The notes beneath the pieces were generated by a model. That model saw only the letters and a program-made list of their open reading frames with translations. It did no database searches and was not told where the DNA came from. A stretch of DNA of 64,000 bases from Perca fluviatilis. Lineage: Eukaryota > Chordata > Actinopteri > Perciformes > Percidae. The translations under genes were made by a program, and so were the position numbers. This document shows, in pieces, positions 29,871-41,449 of the stretch. Position 1 is the stretch's first letter. Every line of letters starts with the position of its first letter. The DNA lies in contig NC_053112.1 in the NCBI RefSeq assembly GCF_010015445.1, positions 8,081,403-8,145,402 on the forward strand, written 5' to 3'.

Positions 29871-31086
29871 ATGATGAAGATGATGATGAAGATGACCAGC
29901 AGCATCCTGCTGCTCATCATCATGCTGACCTCCTGTGTCTCTGGTTAGTTTACAGCTTCACGTCATTCTCCACTAACACTACACAAAGAATGACTAAAGA
30001 GTCCACAGAAACATGTGGAGATGGAGTTTAAAGTGGTCAGTGTGTCTGCTCCTCACGTTCCCTCTCTGTCTCCTCGACAGGAACATTTGTAGTGAATGTG
30101 ACCCAGAGCTCCTATCAGGCAGAGGAGAACCAGGACATCACACTGGAGTGGACCTTCACCACCAACCCTCACACTTCCTCCAACCCTCTGAATATCTTCT
30201 GTCAACTGTTAACTGTCAGACCCTCAGCACTGTTTTATCTCCATGGAGGAGTTGAGGTCCCAGAGTTTCAGGATGAACAGTTTGCAGGACGAGTCCAGTG
30301 GGACAAAGACGTCTTCAGAGAAGGACGACTCAGACTCCATGTGTCCAGACTCAGGACTGAGGACTCAGGACTGTATGAGTGTAAAGTGTTCACGAGTTAT
30401 GGGAGGAGCTCTGGTAGATGTTGGCTTAATGTCTCTGGTAAGTTGATTCAGGAGAACTGGAGTTTTTCTGTTTGTACTTAAAATATAAATACTTTTTTAC
30501 TCATTTGTCTGCAGCAAGAGATTCTCAGAGAACTTCTGCTGTAAATTATACAAACATGAAGCAACCCTCAGATATTTGTTATGTGATATCAATAGTTGGA
30601 TTAAAGTCCATTTTCCTGAACATGACTTACATGACAGTCATTGACAAACTACAACAGTCCCCAACAAGACCAGACCTAGCACGTGATCAGGCCGCTGTAT
30701 TTACAAGCCTCACAGATGCAGTATTTACCTTCTCAGTGTTATTACTGTAGGACAGCTGTTTGTTAGTGTGTCCTCCCTGTTGTGTGTCAGTTTATGACTT
30801 TACTCTTTTATACAGATTGGTGAATGACGATAACTGCAGACTCTCAAAATCAGATCTTTTAGATCACTTCTTAAAACCTATTTTATAGACTGTATGTGGA
30901 CTATAGGCTTTCATGTGATGTGTCTTTTTATTGCTCTTTATTTTAACTCATTTTTTTCAACTTGACATATCAAACTGTCCCAGTTGATCCATTAAATATA
31001 TTGTTGAGGTGGAGCAGCACATTCTTCATTTTAGGAATAGTTGGAGAACTGAATGTAAACCATCAACTCTGGTCCTTCAGAGGTGT

Positions 31087-31119
<33 letters not shown>

Positions 31120-33706
31120 CTAGGAGAGCATTCGTCTCACCTGTCCTCAGACCATAGAGGCAGCAGAAGGAGATGATGTCATTATACAGTGTGGTCTGGA
31201 CCCCCCCGTCGACTTGTCTGACTACACGCTGGATGTGGCGAGACTCGACCTCGGTGACGATGATGGTGATGTCTACTGCTATCGAAGAGGAAAGTACCAA
31301 CAGGATGACCAGATGGATCGATACAGAGACAGAACAACTCTCAACCATGAAGACCTGATCAGAGGCATCGTGACTCTGACTATCTCCTCAGTAACTCTGT
31401 CTGATAGCGGAAAGTACAAAGTCTACATCCCAGACCTTAGACACAGTTTTATCATTAACATCACTGTTGGTAAGCATGCTGAGTTTATTGGTTTTATTAG
31501 TTTTTTGGTTTTATTTGGATACTAAAAAGGTTTCCAGCACATCTGGACCTCCAGTAGAAGAAGTGACAAGAGTCACAAGATCATCTGACTGTGGGAGCTG
31601 TGTGTAAATGTGTATTTTTCTTCTTTAAATCCTGACCAGTACACTATGATGAATGAATAACAGTGAAGAAGGGGACCTCGGAGACACACTGGTTTGGGAT
31701 AAACTATTCCAGCCAGAGAATAGATTCTGAGAAGATACTTTAATTTAGGAGCAGGGAGATTCTGACAGTGGATGTGTATGTTGATAAACCCTGGATCACC
31801 TTTGGAAACTGTCCTTCTAAACTCAACTCTTTCTGATATTTCTTCAGGCTCTGCAAAGGAGGAATCTGTCTGGATAATAGTGCTGTCCAGTGTCTGTGTT
31901 GGTGGTGCTGTTGGTGTTCTTCTTCTCCTGGTGAAACGTGGAATCATCTGTAAGTTACAAACTGCTTTACAGCATTTTATTATCAGTGGGGAAAATAACT
32001 CGGTACATTTACTCCTCAACACCCAGAGAGAGGTATATAGGTCTTATATTGGACCTGATCACAATGTTAACTCTCCATTTTCAAAGTTTCTATACCAGAA
32101 CATTTGGGTTTACTTTTACCTAATTGCCCAAAAATAAAAATAACACAGATGGTTCCATAAAACGCTCTTCACAAGTAAAATGAAGGATCAATTAAGTACT
32201 TTTATTGAATTTTGATTGTTTTATTCAATTAATAGCATTATTCTGACTAAACTTTGACAGTCTGTGATTATCCATCAACAAATGTCTTTGATCTGAACTT
32301 TTAAACAAAATAATTCATGATTTCTGCTTTATAACACAAAAAGTGGGTTAGTCTCAGTGTTGTGTATATACTGGTGCTAGTGAATAAAAGCGCTAATTTT
32401 GAAATATTTTGAAAATATTTTTGAAAATAAGCAAAAAAAATGCCAATTTTCAAATGTAAATGTGTAAAACTACCGTGTCCTGTACGTACAATTTAACAGC
32501 GCTGAGCAAACAAGGACGAGAAACAACTGGACATACTCTCGTCTCCTTCATCTAAAATGCATGTTTGATTCTTTCATGTGTCAACACTTTGATTAACGTT
32601 AGCTTGGAGAGCTAATTTAGCTGTTGGGGGGAAAAGGCCCCCCTCCCAAACCAGCAGTCAGTCTGACTGGTGGTGAGATGTAGATTTGGTTAATCGAAGA
32701 CGCTAGCAAAGCATTTGAAACTAGCTTCCCCTGCGAGGTTGTCAGCTGTGTGTCTGCCTGGTGTAGTCTGTGTGTAGGACGGCTGGTTTAACCCCCATAC
32801 TGCACCTCACCGTAACCTCACGGTCCCGGTGGTCTCCGCTGTGTCCGGCAGAGAGCCACGAGCAGACAAAGAAGAGCATCTGAAAGAGAAACTACAGTTG
32901 AGAAATTGACTCGTATAGCATATTTTAAACGGTTAATCATTTACATCCCTAGTTTGCATTTGGGCTGGGCATCGTTCAAAATCTTCCGATCCGGTGCCAA
33001 TTTCGATACCTCCGTTTCGATGCCGGTTCCTTAACGATACTTTTTTCCATACCATATGTTTTAAATAACACTGGTTGTGCTTTTGGATAGGGGTGCACCA
33101 GTCACATACTCAGGATTGGTATAAAAGTAGCGATGTTCGGTGCCCAGCCCTATTTTGCATACATTTGCTAAAATGTGATATCAGAAAATATAAATATTGT
33201 GGTGATATTATTATAACGTCCGTCTCTCAGGGTTTCTGCGGTGTCTTAAAGTCTAATACTACTAAAAAGTATTGTGTTCTTAAATAATTAACAGGTGTTA
33301 AATGTTCCTATGTCCATGTAACGCTGCCTCTGATGTTCGTTGGAAGCATCAGAGAGCGATTCTGTAGTGTTGTAGTTCTTTCTTCTGATAGTCCAATTAT
33401 AATTTGCTGTATTTATGTACAGATTATTATTACTGTCGGTGTCTCTTTTATTCAGTTTGTATAGATTTATTTACTTTGCAAACGACTGATGTCGTGATAT
33501 AGGTGTTAAATTTAATTGATTAAAGGTCCTAAAAAGTCTTAAATTTGACTTGTTGAAAGCTGCAGAAACCCTGCTCTCTACTTGTTAGCAGCACACACAA
33601 ACCTTCCTGAACTGTTGAGATGTCGTGTGTCACAAAGTGGTTTCATCTTCTCACAGGGAAGAAGAGGAAAGAATCAGAGACGAGGTCAGACAACTTGATA
33701 GTTTAG
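29871..33706 (+). CDS. Ig V-domain type I membrane protein, plus-strand copy (composite model)
   Basis: A phase-1 exon chain: leader 29871-29943 (MKMTSSILLLIIMLTSCVSG; donor GTTAGT), V-type Ig 30081-30437, transmembrane 31848-31949 (VWIIVLSSVCVGGAVGVLLL, then LVKRGII), tail 33657-33706 (WKKRKESETRSDNLIV). The V exon has VTQSSYQAEENQDITLEW and LRTEDSGLYECKV; Trp stands where the B-strand Cys is expected, while the F-strand Cys is present, as in a common fish butyrophilin/PD-L1-like family I recall. An exon from about 30,514 reads on to a stop at 30,748 and, if used, would give a product without a transmembrane segment. A second V exon (31,124-31,469) and half of a stalk exon are broken. Whether this leader or that at 27,976 is used cannot be told. 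Confidence 0.6.
31093..31119. repeat. Poly(T) tract next to the V-exon acceptor
   Basis: An expanded pyrimidine run directly before the CTAG acceptor at 31,120-31,123. The matching stretch in copy 1 has no such run. Confidence 0.85.
31124..31469 (+). pseudogene. Second V-type Ig exon of the plus copy, out of phase
   Basis: Closely related to the copy 1 V exon: EGDDVIIQCGLDPPVDLSDY, DDGDVYCYRRGK, DRTTLNHEDLIRGI, SDSGKYKVYIPDL. It is 346 nt against 345 nt in copies 1 and 2. An extra T near 31,131 changes the entry phase from 1 to 0, so it cannot follow any visible phase-1 exon. The stalk that should follow is cut: only its 3' half (CCAGCACATCTGGACCTCCA) remains near 31,535. Confidence 0.7.
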
Positions 33707-33799
33707 AGACACCTGAGGACCCCGACCACAGAGGAGGACGGAGACCCTCACAGCGCTGCAGGACATGGTCTGAGAGAGTTGGTGGTCCATACCAGACCT

Positions 33800-33807
33800 G
33801 TGTGTGT

Positions 33808-33867
<60 letters not shown>
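33800..33867. repeat. Microsatellite (TG)n
   Basis: About 33 TG units, absent at the matching place of the sister block (near 44,465-44,590). Confidence 0.95.
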
Positions 33868-33869
<2 letters not shown>

Positions 33870-34198
33870 ATTGTTTCAATCAGTGTGTCTGTTTTTGGTA
33901 AAGCACACTGATTTCCTATTCTGTGTGAAACCTCAGGAAGCAGTTGCTGGTGGAGGTAAAACTGAGGTTAACGTCACATTTCGGCACATGGCTTTTGGTG
34001 TCCCTGTGCACCCTGGGAGCTTGCATCCTCCCTTTTTCTCAGCCATGACAATCCAGTGAGCTGTAGCATCCAGGCACACATCAGGGACTGGACTTGGAGT
34101 AGGGGGGCCTTTTTCGGCCTTTTACACCTACGCGCAATAAAGAGAGGATATGTTGTATCACAATAAGACAATTGATCAAATTGTAAATATAAAAACAA

Positions 34199-34262
34199 AA
34201 AATAATGTCCCTCCTTAATTTTTTCCCCCCTGATGTGGCCCTATAGCATTAACAGGGACCCT
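34199..34262. repeat. Solo end of the 45.0 kb inverted-repeat element
   Basis: TCCCTCCTTAATTTTTTCCC then CTGATGTGGCCCTA matches the terminal repeat of the element at 44,987-45,625. From 34,262 to 35,000 I see nothing beyond a short GTGC run at 34,550-34,580. Confidence 0.55.
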
Positions 34263-35008
34263 ATGACAACAACATTCTTTGGGGATTGATATTGTTTTAA
34301 TATAGGCCTACTATAGAGATAGGCTGTATTATTGGCAATGAATAAAGAGTTGTGATTAGCTGCTAAGTTAACCCTTTCTTGTATTTCCCTCGTTCACTCT
34401 AGCTAGACTTTAGTTTCCCATAGCAAACCAAAATATCCTCCTTCCTTTACCTCCAGAAAATGTAGCTGAAGGTAAGCAGGTCATTAAAAACAACTTACAA
34501 TTTCACTGTGTCAGACTAGGTGTAATCAATCTTCCTTTCACCATTAGCGTGCGTGCGTGTGCGTGCGTGCGTGCGTGTGTAGTTCAGACCAAAGAGTAGT
34601 GATGAGACGAGATGAATCCTTCAGGTACTGCAAGCGCCGGTCTGCAACGCTCTGAAAGCTGCCAGTTCGCGGTGCATCATCTTGATAGCGCAACGACTCT
34701 CTGTACTTCTGTCTTACTTCCGACTTTTCGGCTATTTATTTTGTAGCTATATATATCATTTGTTGTGTCTAAATATCAATATGGATAAATCAAATTGTTA
34801 TTGTTGTTCTTATTGTTATTTAGGGGGGCTTAGGAACATTTTGGGGTAGCTTCAGCCCCCCTAAAAGAGGCCTAATGATGTCCCTTCTACTGATAGCCGT
34901 CCAGATGTGGAGTTTATCAGAGAAACGAGCCATCAGGACTAACAGGACCCTCTTTAAAGGACTCATCAGAGCAGAAAGTCACAGTCCTAAAAACTAAACC
35001 AGACTCTT

Positions 35009-36112
35009 AGGCCCTATCTTGCACTCAGCGCAATTGCCTTTGTACACCGACGCATGTATCATTCCTATTTTGCACCCGACGCACAGCGGACTTTTCCCTC
35101 TACAGACGCACGTCGGTAAATTAGGGAATGTATTTGCGCTCCTCGGGGCGGTTCAGCGAAAAGAGGAGGCGTGTTCCGGCGAAACGTTACTTTGTCCTAT
35201 TTTGCAGTTTCAGAAAACAATTCTGCCATTGACCAGGAAAAACCTGGTCTAAAGTCAGTGGCGCTAGTCTAAAGTCAGTAGCGCGTTATTCAGATGCTAT
35301 TTTAGGGGCGCATGCTTGGCCATAATGTAGCGTGTGCACAAAGCGCATACACTTCTCTCATCTAAATGGATGCAGCAGTTCCCATTTTTGCAAAGCATAC
35401 ATAATTACAAAGGAAAATATTACTGAAAATGCGCTTCAGGTGTTTGGATAGATCAGGAGGCATTTTACAGTACAGTCCTCAAAAAGTCGCAGCATTCTTT
35501 GTGGCTTGTTGTGTTTTACACATTTCCATGAATCATGGATGTGTTGATGACATAAATGAGGAAATATTAGAGGACTTAAGGAGATGTGATGTTGAACTAC
35601 GGCGGGATCTGGTCCGGGAGTAATGCGCGATGTGCTCCTGGTGGAGCGGGTGGACGGAGATGGAGTGGGGGGAGGAGGAAGGGGCACAACAGGTGCAGGT
35701 GGTGCGTTGAGGCCCACGCTCCATGGCTGCAGCAATTCCTCCAGACTTGAGGAGATACCGGCGAGGCCGCAGAGCAACATCGCCACCCAGCCAAGACGGG
35801 CATTTATTACTTTGCCGGATCTCGCACGGCAGCCTCCGCGTCGTCGCCAGGCAAATACGGCCATAATAGTAATCCGCCATGGAACAAGCGCGCCTGCTCT
35901 TAAAGGGAATCTGAGATGACGCTCTGATTGGTTTATTGCACGTTACGCCCAAACCACACCTAGCTACTTCAGAACAACCCATTTTAGATTTGCGTCGGGC
36001 GCAAGAGTCATTTATCCCGCCGGTATCATAGCAACAGCGCCCAAGATCCGCCCACAGAGCTACTTGCGTTTTGCGTTTCATACTTGCGTTTCAGATCGTT
36101 AAAATAGGGCCC
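35009..36112 (+). mobile_element. PIF/Harbinger-type element, internally deleted
   Basis: The ends GGCCCTATCTTGC and AAAATAGGGCC are inverted. Inside, 35,429-35,623 codes the C-terminus of a Harbinger transposase: FRCLDRSGGILQYSPQKVAA, then FVACCVLHISMNHG and LRRDLVRE with a stop. The catalytic part is gone. A clear target duplication was not found. Confidence 0.7.
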
Positions 36113-36789
36113 ATAGAGTCTCTCCTCTGTCTGTTCTTAGTGTCAGAAAACTATTTGTGATATAAAATGTTGTGATATATCTTTGTATTTCACATGATGT
36201 TCATGTTACTACAGGTTTGAGTTTAAATTGACGTGTTACATAATGTTCTGTCTTCTTCTAGTTGTGTAATTACTACATCAATATATCATGTCATATGTTA
36301 CTTGTAATGATCTTTCTATGGTTTCCTGTCTAGTGACTACTGATGTAAATTAGCATTGATGCTAACTCCAGCATGTTAACATCTTGACATTCATTAACGA
36401 GCTCTGTCCATGTTCAGTTTCTATGAATTTAAATAAAGTTATTACAGCAGAAATGACTATCAGTGTAAATAATGCCTTCATTGAGTGAAGGGTTTTGCAG
36501 CTTTTAAATCCAGGAAATAAACTTGGTGACCTTTGTTACAATAATAAAATGACCACAGTTTATGTTTTTCATTCAGGTAGTGTTTCAGTTCCTGGGGGTT
36601 GGAGACTAAATGCAAAGAGACTTTTTTTTACCTTCAATGTAAAATATTTGTAATCCAGAAGAGTTGGAGAAAAATAATGTTGCTGCTGAAACATCTGAGA
36701 TATGATTTTGGTGTTTTGCTACAACAGAAAAAGGAAATAAAGTGAATCAAATCTGGTAAATGAAAGAAGGCGCACAGAACAATATGGAA

Positions 36790-37163
36790 GTCGGTTTTGG
36801 CTGAATATAATTTTCCCGGGAACTTCAGTGCTGTTTTTGTGACATCATTCTGTAACTGTTTGTACCAGAGTCCATTTAAAATATCACTGTTTTTACAAAT
36901 ATAACTCACTATAAGTACTCAGATCCTTTACTGCAGTTAAAGTACTAATAACACACTGTGAAAATACTCAACTACAAGTAAAAGTCCTGCATTAAAAGTA
37001 AAAGTAAAATGATGTAATAAGGTCATCTATGTTTGTCCTGTGAGAACCACGGATCTCTAACAAGTTTTAAACCTGTCATGGTGTCAGAACAACAGCCCTG
37101 TTTTCAGCTTAGTGATGATTTACTAGCTGACCAGAGAGGCTTTTTAAACACTTTATTTAGCTT
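36790..37163. repeat. Duplicated block (copy b), including cdc6 upstream sequence
   Basis: Starts GTCGGTTTTGGCTGAATATA, matching 13,972 onward in the cdc6 promoter (GCCGGTTTTGGCGGAATG), and continues in parallel with 14,000-14,330. It is interrupted at 37,163 by a LINE and resumes at 41,246. The stretch 36,113-36,790 holds nothing recognisable. Confidence 0.7.
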
Positions 37164-37998
37164 AATTTCAATTCAATTCAATTCAATTATATTTTATTTA
37201 TAGTATCAAATCATAACATAAGTTATCTCGAGACACTTTACAGATAGAGTAGGTCTAGACCACACTCTATAATTTACAAAGCCCCAACAATTCCAACAAT
37301 TCCAGTAATTCCCTCAAGAGCAAGCAGTGCGACAGTGGCGAGGAAAAACTCCCTCTTGGGAAGAAACCTCGGACAGACCCAGGCTCTTGGTAGGCGGTGT
37401 CTGACGAGCCGGTTGGGGGTGTGATGAACAGTGGCGATAATAGTCACATTAATAATGGAACAGTGACTGGATGTAGCGGGAAGCTGCAGGGTTCAGCAGG
37501 ACGCAGCATGACATTGCAGGGCATCGCTGAGCTCAGCAGGGAGTGCAGCAGGACCACGGCGACAGCTGCAACCAGGGTCTTGGTGCCAACGTTCTCCAAG
37601 GAAATACGCTGGGGGAAAAAAAAGCATAAGGACTCCGGGGAGTAAACTCCCCAGAAGCTAGGATTAGTAACAAGCATTTCTGGGACGGGCTGCACACAAA
37701 TAGTAATAGTAATAGTAACAGTAATAGAAACAGTAATAGAAAGGGAGAAGAGAGAGCAGCTCAGTGTGTCAAAGGAAGGAAGTCCCCCGGCAGTCTAGAA
37801 CTATAACAGCGTAACTATAACAGGTAACTAAGAGAAACAGGTCATAAGGAGAGGTAGCTTTTTCGGGCTTAGAACTCTCCCCCTGCCGGATCTGGCTTGG
37901 CTGGCCTGCCTCCCTCTACTTTGTTATGTATTATTAATCTAACAATTATGAAGAGAAGCAGTTGGGCCAGTTAGATGAACACTGCAACTCCTCACTCC

Positions 37999-38516
37999 CT
38001 AACTATAAGCTTTATCAAATAGGAGAGTTTTAAGTTCATTCTTGAATGAGGTGACAGTTTCTGCCCCCCGAACCCAGATCGGGAGCTGGTTCCATAGGAG
38101 AGGAGCCTGATAACTGAAGGCTCTAGCTCCCATTCTACTTTTAAAGACTCTAGGTACCACCAGTAACTCTGCATTCTGGGAGCGCAGTGCTCTAGTAGGA
38201 CAATAGGGTATTAGGAGCTCTTCTAGATATGATGGTGCTAGACCATTTAGAGCTTTGTAGGTCAAGAGAAGGACTTTAAAGTCAATCCTGGATTCAACAG
38301 GAAGCCAATGCAGAGAAGCTAATACAGGAGAAATATGATCTCTTCTTGTTCTTGTGAGAACACGCTCGCAGCATTCTGGATCAGCTGGAGAGTCTTAAGA
38401 GACTTATTTGAGCAACCTGACAGTAGGGAATTACAATAGTCCAGCCTGGAAGTAACAAATGCATGGACTAGTTTTTCAGCGTCGTGTTTGAGACAGGATA
38501 TTCCTAATTTTGGCAA
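37999..38516 (-). pseudogene. LINE ORF2 C-terminal part, frame-broken
   Basis: Two pieces: ISCLKHDAEKLVHAFVTSRL with DYCNSLLSG (38,516-38,319) and YKALNGLAPSYLEELLIPYC with GARAFSYQAPLLWNQLP (38,265-37,999). This is the usual C-terminal region of L2/Rex-type ORF2 proteins. A gap and a frame change separate the pieces. Confidence 0.8.
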
Positions 38517-39900
38517 TGTTACGAAGATGAAAAAAGGCTGTTCTTGAGGTTTGTTTTAGATTGGCATTAAAGGATATATCCTGATCAAAGATAACTCCTA
38601 AATTTCTAACAGTGGTGCTGGAGGCCAGGGCAACACCATCCAGAGTAGCTATATCTCTAGATAATGAAGTTCGGAGGTGTTTAGGGCCCAGCACAATAAC
38701 TTCAGTTTTGTTAGGGTTTAACATCAGAAAATTATAGGTCATCCAGGATTTTATATCCTTAATGCACTCTTGAAATTTTGCTAGCTGACTGGTTTCGCCT
38801 GGTTTGATTGACAAGTATAATTGGGTGTCATCCGCATAACAGTGAAAGTTAATTGAGTGTTTTCTAATAATATTGCCTAGAGGAAGCATATATAAGGAGA
38901 ATAGAATTGGACCAAGCACTGAGCCTTGAGGAACCCCATGGCTAACTTTAGCGCATTTGGAGGATTTATCATTAACATTCACAAATTGAGATCGATCAGA
39001 GAAATAGGACCTAAACCAACTCAGAGCAATTCCTTTAATGCCAACCAAGTGTTCCAATCTCTGTAACAGGATTGAATGGTCAATTGTGTCAAATGCAGCA
39101 CTAAGATCTAGTAAAACAAGAATGGAGACAAGACCTTTGTCTGCAGCAGTTAAAAGGTCGTTAGTAATTTTCACCAGTGCCGTCTCTGTGCTATGATTCT
39201 TTCTAAATCCTGATTGAAAGTCATCAAATAAACTGTTGCTATGTAGAAAATCACATAACTGATTAGCAACCACCTTCTCAAGGATCTTGGATAGAAAAGG
39301 AAGGTTAGATATAGGTCTATAGTTTGCTAAGACCTCAGGATCCAGGGTGGGTTTTTTCAGAAGAGGTTTTATCACAGCTACTTTAAATGACTGTGGTACA
39401 TAACCTGTTAATAGAGACATATTGATCATATCTAGTAATGAGGTGTTAACCACAGGTAATGCTTCTTTGAGTAGTCTTGCTGGGATGGGGTCCAAGAGAC
39501 AGGTAGATGGCTTAGCTGAGGATATCTTTAACAATAATTGTTGAAGATCTATAGGATAAAAGCAGTCTAAGTATATGTCGAGACTAGTCTTTATTTCTAA
39601 CGACTCTGCGTTTAAAGGTGAACCGTTAGAAGTTGAGTGTAAAAGGTGATGAATTTTATCTCTAATTGTTGTAATTTTATCATTGAAGAAGCTCATGAAG
39701 TCATCACTACTCAGAGCTAGAGGAATAGATGGCTCAGTAGAGCTGTGACTATCTGTCAGCCTGGCGACAGTGCTGAAAAGAAACCTTGGGTTGTTCTTGT
39801 TTTCTTCTATTAGTGATGAGTAATAGTCTGATCTGGCCTTTCTTAGGGCCTTCCTATAGGTTTTGAGACTTTCTTGCCAATCCAAACGAGATTCTTCCAC
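38476..39900 (-). CDS. LINE reverse transcriptase (ORF2 part)
   Basis: A 474-codon open stretch of a non-LTR retrotransposon polymerase, which primes reverse transcription at the nicked target. Visible motifs: NYRPISNLPFLSKILEKVV, GFRKNHSTETALVKI, LVLLDLSAAFDTIDHSILLQ, GVPQGSVLGPILFSLYMLPL, and the catalytic YADDTQLYLS. The style fits the L2/Rex-type clades of fish. Upstream endonuclease and downstream C-terminus lie in other frames or behind stops, so ORF2 is broken into pieces. Its codon use and context are those of a repeat; it is not a host gene. Confidence 0.9.
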   Translation of the reverse strand: MEESRLDWQESLKTYRKALRKARSDYYSSLIEENKNNPRFLFSTVARLTDSHSSTEPSIPLALSSDDFMSFFNDKITTIRDKIHHLLHSTSNGSPLNAESLEIKTSLDIYLDCFYPIDLQQLLLKISSAKPSTCLLDPIPARLLKEALPVVNTSLLDMINMSLLTGYVPQSFKVAVIKPLLKKPTLDPEVLANYRPISNLPFLSKILEKVVANQLCDFLHSNSLFDDFQSGFRKNHSTETALVKITNDLLTAADKGLVSILVLLDLSAAFDTIDHSILLQRLEHLVGIKGIALSWFRSYFSDRSQFVNVNDKSSKCAKVSHGVPQGSVLGPILFSLYMLPLGNIIRKHSINFHCYADDTQLYLSIKPGETSQLAKFQECIKDIKSWMTYNFLMLNPNKTEVIVLGPKHLRTSLSRDIATLDGVALASSTTVRNLGVIFDQDISFNANLKQTSRTAFFHLRNIAKIRNILSQTRR

Positions 39901-40025
39901 CTTGGTGGAACACCACTTACATTCGAGGTTTCCGCAGATTTGTTTTAATTTGGCGTAGTTTGGGAGTTATACCAAGGTGCTAGTTTCCTTTGCTTCATCA
40001 TCTTCTTTTTCAGGGAGGACGGAGT

Positions 40026-40640
40026 CTAAGGTCGTCCGTAGGCACATGTCGTAACACCGTCTACAAATGCATCAATTTGAGAGGGACTGAGGTTAACATA
40101 CAGGTCCTCTGTTATGTTAAGGCATGACATAGAGTCGAATGCTGTTGGAATATCTTCTTTAAATTTAGCTATAGCACTGTCAGATAAGCATCTGGTGTAG
40201 GAGCTTTTATCTAATTTAATATAATCAGGTAGTAAGAATTCGAAAGTGATTAAAGAATGATCTGATAATACCGAATTCTGCGAAAATATTATTAAATCCT
40301 CAATTTCAATACCATATGCCAGCACAAGGTCGAGGGTGTGGTTAAAACAGTGTGTCGCCTTGTGCACACTCTGACTGAAACCGATTGAATCCAGTAATGA
40401 GTTGAAAGCAGTACTAAGGCTGTCATTGTCAACGTCCACATGGATATTAAAATCACCTACAAGAAGTACTTGGTCTGATTTAAGGACTAAACATGATAAA
40501 AAATCTCAGAATTCAGATAAAAATTCAGAATACGGACCCGGAGCCCTGTAAATAACAACGAATATAATTGGCTGTAATGTTTTCCATTTTGGATGTTGAA
40601 GATTAAGAACAAGACTTTCAAATGAGTTATAATGTAATTT
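40026..40640 (-). pseudogene. LINE endonuclease part with a stop
   Basis: Reads PIIFVVIYRAPGPYSEFL, a TGA stop near 40,507, then VLLVGDFNIHVDVDND, FNHTLDLVLAYGIE and VLSDHSLITFEF. GDFNIH and SDH are the standard metal-binding/catalytic motifs of APE-type LINE endonucleases. The frame ends GVTTCAYGRP and does not run into the polymerase, so at least one stop and one frame break are present. Confidence 0.85.
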
Positions 40641-41449
40641 AGGTTTAGGAGTAATTAGCAGGCTTGCATCAAAGATGGCTGCAACTCCCCTCCTCGGCCT
40701 GAGCCTCTGGGAATTTGAGTATTAATATGGCTGGGAGGAGTCGCTTCATTTAGACTAACATAGTCTTCATGGCCCAGCCAGGTTTCAGTAAGACAAAATA
40801 AATCAATTTTATTGTCTGATATCAACTCGTTTTTACCAGTACTGCTTTAGAAGACAGAGATCTAATATTTAATAGTCCACATCTAATTTTCCTATTTTGT
40901 TCTATTGCAGTAGTTTTAATTCCAATTAGGTTGTTAAGTATAGCGCATTCTTTGTTTACCTTTGATTTAACCGATCTGAGCCGGGGACAGACACCGGCTT
41001 ATTAGACTATGAGTGGGGGATTGCTCTCAACGGAAGCACAGAGGGGCGGGTAGCACTGCACCTCTGATTACTAATATCAAACTTGGGTTGTCATGGTTTA
41101 TGTCTGATAAACTCGTTCAGATTTTTGATATGAGACGCGCACGGTCCCAGGTGGGATGAATGCCGTCTCTCTCAATCAGACCAGGCTTTCCCCAGAACGC
41201 CTCCAGTTATTCACATAGCCCACATCATTAGCTGGGCACCACCCCAAGAAGGATATACAAATAAAATAGTTAAAAGAGGTAAAGTACATACACAAATACA
41301 TTCAAAAATATCACAAATACATCCATAAAGATACAGGGTGTCCTACAGGGAAGCAGCTTGAGCATGTAGGCATTTAACAATAAGATTTAAGGTGGAATAA
41401 GTTGTACAGTTGAACATTAAGTTTGGGTGGCACATATTTCAGCCCATAC

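Larger units (their letters stand above)
37164..41245 (-). mobile_element. L2-like LINE retrotransposon, nearly full length, decayed
   Basis: Minus-strand order: 5' region (41.2-40.6 kb), AP-endonuclease (40.6-40.0), reverse transcriptase (39.9-38.5), C-terminal part (38.5-38.0), then a 3' UTR and an AATTC-type tail at 37,164-37,190. The interrupted sequence continues from 37,163 to 41,246, as shown by uninterrupted relatives at 14,315-14,360 and 48,570-48,615. About 4 bp of target (TAAG) seem lost and no target duplication is clear. Confidence 0.88.

Noticed and set aside
34550..34585. GTGC-rich run as a regulatory element
   Set aside because: It is a short imperfect simple repeat with no conserved partner in the sister block.
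35436..36081. Minus-strand frames of 142 and 182 residues
   Set aside because: They lie antisense to the Harbinger remnant and have Pro/Ser/Arg-rich composition typical of GC-rich shadow frames.
39900..41245. The long coding stretches at 38.0-40.6 kb as host genes
   Set aside because: Motifs GDFNIH, SDH and YADD and the 3' tail show a LINE; empty sites elsewhere in the window confirm an insertion.
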